A stretch of 64,000 nucleotides of DNA from Streptomyces longisporoflavus (GTDB taxonomy: Bacteria > Actinomycetota > Actinomycetes > Streptomycetales > Streptomycetaceae), in the NCBI RefSeq assembly GCF_014649775.1, contig NZ_BMTR01000007.1, positions 186,001 to 250,000 on the forward strand, read 5' to 3'. Positions 59,241-64,000 of the stretch are shown piece by piece. Every line of letters begins with the position of its first letter. Within the stretch, counting starts at the first letter, position 1. The position numbers and the translations under genes are program-made. Below the pieces are notes generated by a model. That model was given only the letters and a program-made list of their open reading frames with translations. It was not told the DNA's origin and did not search any database.

Positions 59241-62200
59241 CTAGCCGCCCTCGGGAGCCGGTTCGTCCGGTGGTTCGTCACCCGGCTGCCCGCCCGGTTC
59301 CGCCAGGAGGATCCGCTCAAGTTCGGCCCGGCCCGGCAGGTGCGCGGGGCGGGAGATCTCACCGCTGCGCACATACAGGAACGAGGCCTTCACGGACTCC
59401 GGGGGTACGTCGTGCAGCTCGGCCCAGGCCAGGCGGTAGACGGCGAGCTGGAGGGGGTCTGCGGTGCGGGTTCGGCTGGTCTTCCAGTCGACGATCTCGT
59501 ACGTCACGTCGTCGCCGTCGACCTCCTTGTAGACCGCGTCGATCCGGCCGCGGATCACACGACCCGCGAGCGTCAGCTGGAAGGGCACCTCGACGCGGTG
59601 GGGGGAGCGGTGGGCGTACTCGGTGCGCTCGAAGGCCTCCTTGAGGGCTTCCAGATCGCGCTCGTCCGCGATCTCGGCCTCGCCGGGGCCGCCGCCCGGC
59701 AGATCCTCGGGAGCGAGCAGCGGGAGGCGCAGCTCCTCAAAGCGGGTCTCGATCCAGGCGTGGAAGCGGGTGCCGCGCCGGGCCGCGGGCTGCGGCGGGC
59801 GTGGCATGGGGCGCGCAAGCTCCTGCGCGAAGCCCTCCGGGTCGGCCGCCAGGCGGAGCACTTCGGACGCGGTGAGCGATGCAGGTACGGGAACGTCCCT
59901 GATCGCCTCACGGGCGCGCAGGAGTTCGCCGGTGAGGGCGTCCAGGTCACGGTCCCAGGAGGCGAGCGTGCGGGCCTCCTCCGGGGTGAGACGGGCCTCG
60001 CCGGGGGCGGCGGCGGTCTCGGTGTCGGTGTCGGCCGGGTGCGGGCGGGCGCCGGGCACGCCGGGCACGGCTGACGACGGAGGGGCGGTCTGGTGCGGGA
60101 TCGCGGGACGGGCCGCTGTCCAGGAGTCCCAGTCACCGGTGTCAGCGTCCCCTGGGTGGGCAGCCCCCATGTCGGCGTCGGGGGCCTCTTCGTCCTCTGG
60201 CGGGGGCGGCCAGTCCGGGTCCTCGTAAGGAGGCACGTCGTCGAACGCCGACGGGTGGGGCTCCTCGTGCGAGCGGGCGTCGGCAGGCGCTGCCTCCCCC
60301 GTCATCTCCGTCACCCCCGCCTCCCCCGTCAGGCCGTCCAGATGCGTGAGGACCGTCTGCGCGGCGGACCGGCGGCGGGCCAGGGCCATGTCGTCCAGCG
60401 GCAGCGGCCACGCGTGCTCGGCGGCGCCTTCCGCCAGGGCGGGGTTCTCCTCGCCCTCCTCCGGTTCGTCGGCCCAGGCCTCGATCTCCCCGTGGCCCAG
60501 CACGCAGTGGTCGTACAGCGCCCGGAGGAAGTCCGACGGGCCGCGCGGCTTCTTCTGCGAGGGGCCCCACCAGTGGCCGGAGCCCAGGAGCAGCGAGCGG
60601 GGGCGGGTGAAGGTCACGTAGCCGAGGCGGAGCTCCTCTATGCGCTGGTGTTCCTTCATGTCCTCGTGGAACGCCTTCATGGAGCGGGAGTCCCACGCCT
60701 CTATGTCGGGCAGGGTGGCCGCGTCGCCGCGCAGCGCGTGCGGGACGACCTTGCCCTGCGCCGTCCACTTCTCGCGCCCCTGGGTGCTGGGAAACGTGCC
60801 GGTGACGAGCCCGGGGACGGCCACGACGTCCCACTCCAGGCCCTTGGACTTGTGGGCGGTGAGCACCTTGACGGTGTTCTCGCCGCCGGGCAGGGCGTTG
60901 TCCAGGCCCTTCTCGTACTGCGCGGCCGTCCGCAGGAAGGCGAGGAAGGCAAGGAGGCTCGCCCCGCTGTCGTTCGCGGCGAAGGACGCGGCGACGTCCA
61001 GGAAGTTCGACAGCGTCTCGCGGCGGCGGGCCGCGAGGGCGTGCGGTGACGCGGAGAGCTCGACTTCGAGGCCCGTGACGGCGAGCACCCGGTGCAGCAC
61101 GTCCATCAGGGGGTCGGCCAGCGAGCGGCGCAGATCGCGCAGTTCGGCGGCGAGCCGGGCAAACCGCACCCTCGCCTCCGGCGAGAAGGGCAGCCCGTCG
61201 TCCTCCGTGTCCTCGTCGAGGGGCGTCTCCAGGAAGGTGTCGAGCGCGTCGGCGAGCGATATCACCTCGGCGGGATCGACCCCCTCGACCGCTTCGGCGA
61301 GCCGCCGGTCCGGGTCGTCCGGGGCCGCGTGCCCATGGCGTACGAGAAGGCGTGCGCGACGGCCCAGGAGGGCGAGGTCGCGCGGGCCGATGCGCCAGCG
61401 CGGGCCCGTGAGCAGGCGCACCAGGGAGGCGTTCGCGCCGGGGTCCTGGAGCACCTCGCAGACGGCGACCAGGTCGGCGACCTCCGGGAGGTGCAGAAGC
61501 CCGGCGAGGCCGACGACCTCCACGGGCACGTCGCGGGCCACGAGCGCCCCCTGGATCTGCGCGAAGTCCGTCGCCGTGCGGCACAGGACCGCGATCTCGC
61601 CGGGGGCCTTTCCGGTGCGCACGAGGTGCGCGATGGAGTCGGCGAGCCAGTCGATCTCCTCGGTGTGCGTGCGCAGAAGGGCGCAGCGCACCAGGCCGTC
61701 GCGTTCGGCGCCTGGCGCGGGCCGCAGGGCCTCCACGCCCGCGTGCATCGCGCGCAGCGGCTCCGCGAGGCCGTTCGCGAGGTCCAGGAGGCGGCCGCCG
61801 CTGCGGCGGTTCTCGCTGAGCGCGTGGCGGGCCGCGGGGCGGCCGTCGGCGTACGCGAAGTGCTCGGGGAAGTCGTCGAGGTTCGCCACGGACGCGCCCC
61901 GCCAGCCGTAGATCGCCTGGCAGGGGTCGCCGACCGCCGTCACCGGGTGGCCCGTGCAGCCTCCGAAGAGGCCTGCCAGGAGGATGCGCTGGGCCACCGA
62001 CGTGTCTTGGTACTCGTCGAGCAGGACGACGCGGAACTCCTCGCGCAGGATCTCGCCGACCTGCGCGCGCGTGCGGGCCAGCGTCGCGGAGAGGGCGATC
62101 TGGTCGCCGAAGTCGAGGAGGTCGCGGGCGCGCTTCGCCTCCCTGTAGCGGCCGACGAGCTCGGCCAGTTCGAGCCGGGCCGCCGCCGTCTCCGGCACCT

Positions 62201-62858
62201 TGCGCAGGTCGGCGTTGGAGAGCTTGGCGCCCTCCAGGGCGTGCAGCAGCTCGGTGTCGTACGCGCGAAGCTGCTCGGGACGTACGAGGTGTTCCGCGAG
62301 CTCGCCGTCGAGTGCGAGGAGGTCGCTGACGAGGTCGGGGAAGGAGCGCGTCAGCGCGGGATACGGTCCCGGCGCCTCGCGCAGGACGCGCGCGGCGAGC
62401 TGGAAGCGGGTGGCGTCAGCGAGCAGCCGGGTGGTGGGTTCGAGCCCTATACGCAGCCCGTGGTCGGTCAGGAGACGGCCCGCGAAGGCGTGGTACGTGG
62501 AGATGACCGGCTCGCCCGGAGGGTGGTCCGGGTCGAGGGTCTCGGGATCGGTGACCCCGGCCTTGATCAGCGCCTGGCGCACCCGCTCGGCGAGTTCGCC
62601 CGCCGCCTTGTTCGTGAACGTCAGGCCGAGGACCTGCTCGGGGGCGACCTGGCCGGTGCCGACCAGCCAGACCACGCGGGCCGCCATCACCGTCGTCTTG
62701 CCCGACCCGGCTCCGGCCACGATCACCTGCGGGGCGGGCGGCGCGGTGATGCAGGCCGTCTGCTCCGGGGTGAACGGGATGCCGAGGAGCTCTTTGAGCT
62801 GCTCGGGGTCGGTGATACGAGGTGGCACGTCAGAGAGGCTAGCGGCGGCCACTGACAA
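59241..62858 (-). CDS. adnB: AdnB-like UvrD-family helicase-nuclease
   Basis: A 1205-residue protein with an N-terminal superfamily I motor and a C-terminal RecB-type nuclease. Motor motifs: GAGSGKTT (about residue 49), LTFTNKAAGELAERVR, LLDEYQDT, VGDPCQAIYGWRGA and LTAHKSKGLEWDVVAV. Nuclease motifs: GRIDAVY and YEIVDWKTS (PD-(D/E)XK type). A long Pro/Asp/Glu-rich linker (about 850-985) joins them. Mycobacterial AdnAB resects double-strand breaks as a heterodimer; by gene order this is AdnB and the edge gene AdnA. The ATG at 62858 is the first in frame. Confidence 0.88.
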   Translation of the reverse strand: MSVAAASLSDVPPRITDPEQLKELLGIPFTPEQTACITAPPAPQVIVAGAGSGKTTVMAARVVWLVGTGQVAPEQVLGLTFTNKAAGELAERVRQALIKAGVTDPETLDPDHPPGEPVISTYHAFAGRLLTDHGLRIGLEPTTRLLADATRFQLAARVLREAPGPYPALTRSFPDLVSDLLALDGELAEHLVRPEQLRAYDTELLHALEGAKLSNADLRKVPETAAARLELAELVGRYREAKRARDLLDFGDQIALSATLARTRAQVGEILREEFRVVLLDEYQDTSVAQRILLAGLFGGCTGHPVTAVGDPCQAIYGWRGASVANLDDFPEHFAYADGRPAARHALSENRRSGGRLLDLANGLAEPLRAMHAGVEALRPAPGAERDGLVRCALLRTHTEEIDWLADSIAHLVRTGKAPGEIAVLCRTATDFAQIQGALVARDVPVEVVGLAGLLHLPEVADLVAVCEVLQDPGANASLVRLLTGPRWRIGPRDLALLGRRARLLVRHGHAAPDDPDRRLAEAVEGVDPAEVISLADALDTFLETPLDEDTEDDGLPFSPEARVRFARLAAELRDLRRSLADPLMDVLHRVLAVTGLEVELSASPHALAARRRETLSNFLDVAASFAANDSGASLLAFLAFLRTAAQYEKGLDNALPGGENTVKVLTAHKSKGLEWDVVAVPGLVTGTFPSTQGREKWTAQGKVVPHALRGDAATLPDIEAWDSRSMKAFHEDMKEHQRIEELRLGYVTFTRPRSLLLGSGHWWGPSQKKPRGPSDFLRALYDHCVLGHGEIEAWADEPEEGEENPALAEGAAEHAWPLPLDDMALARRRSAAQTVLTHLDGLTGEAGVTEMTGEAAPADARSHEEPHPSAFDDVPPYEDPDWPPPPEDEEAPDADMGAAHPGDADTGDWDSWTAARPAIPHQTAPPSSAVPGVPGARPHPADTDTETAAAPGEARLTPEEARTLASWDRDLDALTGELLRAREAIRDVPVPASLTASEVLRLAADPEGFAQELARPMPRPPQPAARRGTRFHAWIETRFEELRLPLLAPEDLPGGGPGEAEIADERDLEALKEAFERTEYAHRSPHRVEVPFQLTLAGRVIRGRIDAVYKEVDGDDVTYEIVDWKTSRTRTADPLQLAVYRLAWAELHDVPPESVKASFLYVRSGEISRPAHLPGRAELERILLAEPGGQPGDEPPDEPAPEGG

Positions 62859-62952
62859 TCGGGGCGTACCCGGCTTTCAGTGACCGCCGTCGCACCGGCG
62901 TCAGGGCCTTCGGGTGTCAGGACTCACGTCGGGACACGCATCAGGACACGCA

Positions 62953-63648
62953 TCAGGACTTCATGAGCTCTTCCAGGTCCACGACCTCGTCCGGCGCCGG
63001 AGCCTTGACCGCGACCGACTTGCCGTAGTCGGAGAAGTACATCGTGCCCGGGTCCGCCTTGTCGGCCGTGACGACCTTCAGGAAGTACGGCTTGCCCTCG
63101 GCCGCGACGTAGAAGGTGGTCTTCTTGCCCGACTCGCTCTTCGTGAGCACGGCCGTCTTCTTGCCGTTGACGTCGGCGTCGTCCTCGCGCTTGAGCTTCT
63201 TGAGGTCCTTGGTCTGGAACATGGCGTCCGCGTCACAGACACCGGCGTTCTGGCTGTTCGGCGTCTTCACCCACTTGTCCTCGAAGCGCGAGGTCTGACC
63301 GCCGCCACCCAGGGCGTTCTTCCAGTAGGCCGCGTCGCCCTTCATGTACTGCGTTTCGCCGGACACGAGGAACTCGGCGGTGCCGCCCGCTCCGCCGTCC
63401 ATCTTCCCCTCGCAGTCACCGGACTTGGCGACCGAGAAGTCGACCTTGATCGGCTTGCCCTCCTGCTTGCCCTCGCCGGTCACCTTGAAGGAACCCGCGT
63501 CCTTGGACGCGTCGGCCGCCTTCTTGGCGATCTTGTCGGCGCTCATTCCCTCGAAGGGGTCCTTCTCCTCGCTGGAGCATCCCGTGATGCCGACGAAGGC
63601 GGTGGCGCAGGCGACCGCCGCGGCCAGGAGCTTCCGGTTGGCTGCCAT
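62953..63648 (-). CDS. Hypothetical lipoprotein
   Basis: A 231-residue lipoprotein with a clear signal (MAANRKLLAAAVACATAFVG) and lipobox ITGC with Cys near residue 24. The mature protein is Lys/Asp rich and resembles LppX/LprAFG-like or DUF1396-type shells only in general pattern (KIAKKAADASKDAGSFKVTGEG near the start). ATG 63648 is set by GAGGAGA upstream. It interrupts the adnA-adnB order. Confidence 0.78.
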   Translation of the reverse strand: MAANRKLLAAAVACATAFVGITGCSSEEKDPFEGMSADKIAKKAADASKDAGSFKVTGEGKQEGKPIKVDFSVAKSGDCEGKMDGGAGGTAEFLVSGETQYMKGDAAYWKNALGGGGQTSRFEDKWVKTPNSQNAGVCDADAMFQTKDLKKLKREDDADVNGKKTAVLTKSESGKKTTFYVAAEGKPYFLKVVTADKADPGTMYFSDYGKSVAVKAPAPDEVVDLEELMKS

Positions 63649-63796
63649 GTCTGTTTCTCCTCGGGAAGGTGCACGATCGGAGGGTTCGCTGGTGCACAAA
63701 TCAGCTTTACGGAGACTTTAGATGGCCTGTGAGACTGCTATGGACGCGTGCGCCGCGACGTGAGGTCGACCACCAACCGCACTGGTGCCTCCCCCG

Positions 63797-64000
63797 TCAC
63801 TCCACCACCTGCCGTCCCTCCGGCCGCGCGCTGCACGAGGCGCGGAAGGCGCAGTGCGTGCAGTGCTGGCCCGTGGTGGGCGTGAAGCGTTCGTCGAGGA
63901 CCTTGCCGGCCGCGGTGGCGAGGAGGTCGCCCACCCACTCCCCGGCGAGCGGCTCCTGGGCCTGCACCTTGGGGAGGGCCTCGCCGCCGTCCTTCTTGGC
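63797..64000 (-). CDS. adnA: AdnA-like helicase-nuclease, 3' end only (runs off the right edge)
   Basis: The last 67 codons before a TGA at 63797-63799, read inward from the right edge with no start in the window. The sequence holds CTHCAFRASC, the closing part of the iron-sulfur staple seen in AddB/AdnA-type RecB nuclease domains, followed by a short tail ending RQVVE. Together with the adnB-like gene 1 kb downstream this suggests the partner subunit. Other PD-(D/E)XK exonucleases carry the same staple, so the name is tentative. Confidence 0.68.
   Translation of the reverse strand, partial: AKKDGGEALPKVQAQEPLAGEWVGDLLATAAGKVLDERFTPTTGQHCTHCAFRASCSARPEGRQVVE

Overview
This 64 kb, very GC-rich window has dense, strongly codon-biased genes, many GTG starts, short overlapping stop/start junctions and initiator tRNAs without an encoded CCA. 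These point to the chromosomal core of a Streptomyces. Gene content and order match, from memory, the region of Streptomyces coelicolor that runs from the das chitosugar locus through nrdABS, the albaflavenone genes and sigR-rsrA to wblC. The right third also matches the mycobacterial whiB7-uvrD2-nudC-adnAB neighbourhood. No prophage, insertion sequence, CRISPR array or large biosynthetic cluster was seen. The only specialised-metabolism locus is a two-gene sesquiterpene operon.

Left part (1-10.2 kb): the dasABC-dasD N,N'-diacetylchitobiose uptake and hydrolysis operon lies on the minus strand. It is divergent from its GntR regulator dasR, with two dre-like operators between them. Downstream on the plus strand are a CstA transporter with its small YbdD partner and a DUF3311-MctP monocarboxylate transporter pair. 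Then (10.2-18.4 kb) come a lipoprotein gene, two NrdR boxes, a cobalamin riboswitch and the class Ia ribonucleotide reductase operon nrdA-nrdB-nrdS, followed by a convergent two-gene operon for epi-isozizaene synthase and a CYP170-type P450.

Middle (18.7-34 kb): def, a TPR protein, two membrane HD-domain proteins (one complete HD-GYP, one degenerate), the thiol-oxidative-stress pair sigR-rsrA with a recognisable sigma-R autoregulatory promoter and an upstream alternative start, an alpha/beta hydrolase, an SRAP protein, an M50 peptidase, aroA, rsgA, an SMR exporter, a TetR regulator, hisN, a CBS protein, and the divergent katA/catR pair with an operator inside the katA promoter.

Right part (34-64 kb): two identical initiator tRNA genes flank a Sel1-repeat gene. 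They are followed by UPF0182, PPA1309, a YlbL-type PDZ/Lon protease, a 56-residue membrane protein, moaE, an epimerase, a DUF2342 protein with a Nudix hydrolase, a three-gene AIM24/TerD array, a YgjP-type metallopeptidase, a ThiF-like protein, an ABC1 kinase and a zinc ribbon protein. Next comes the antibiotic-response regulator wblC with a long leader (upstream reading frame plus attenuator and an AT-rich autoregulatory-type promoter), uvrD2, a mycoredoxin gene with a sigma-R-type promoter, nudC, an M20 dipeptidase, an AdnB-like helicase-nuclease, a lipoprotein and the 3' end of an AdnA-like gene at the right edge.

Several parts fit together. Sigma-R, RsrA, mycoredoxin and WblC form a linked thiol and antibiotic stress circuit. 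NrdR boxes and a B12 riboswitch give two layers of control over nrdAB. DasR ties aminosugar uptake to its own operator region. The most informative non-coding region is the wblC leader (53444-54161).
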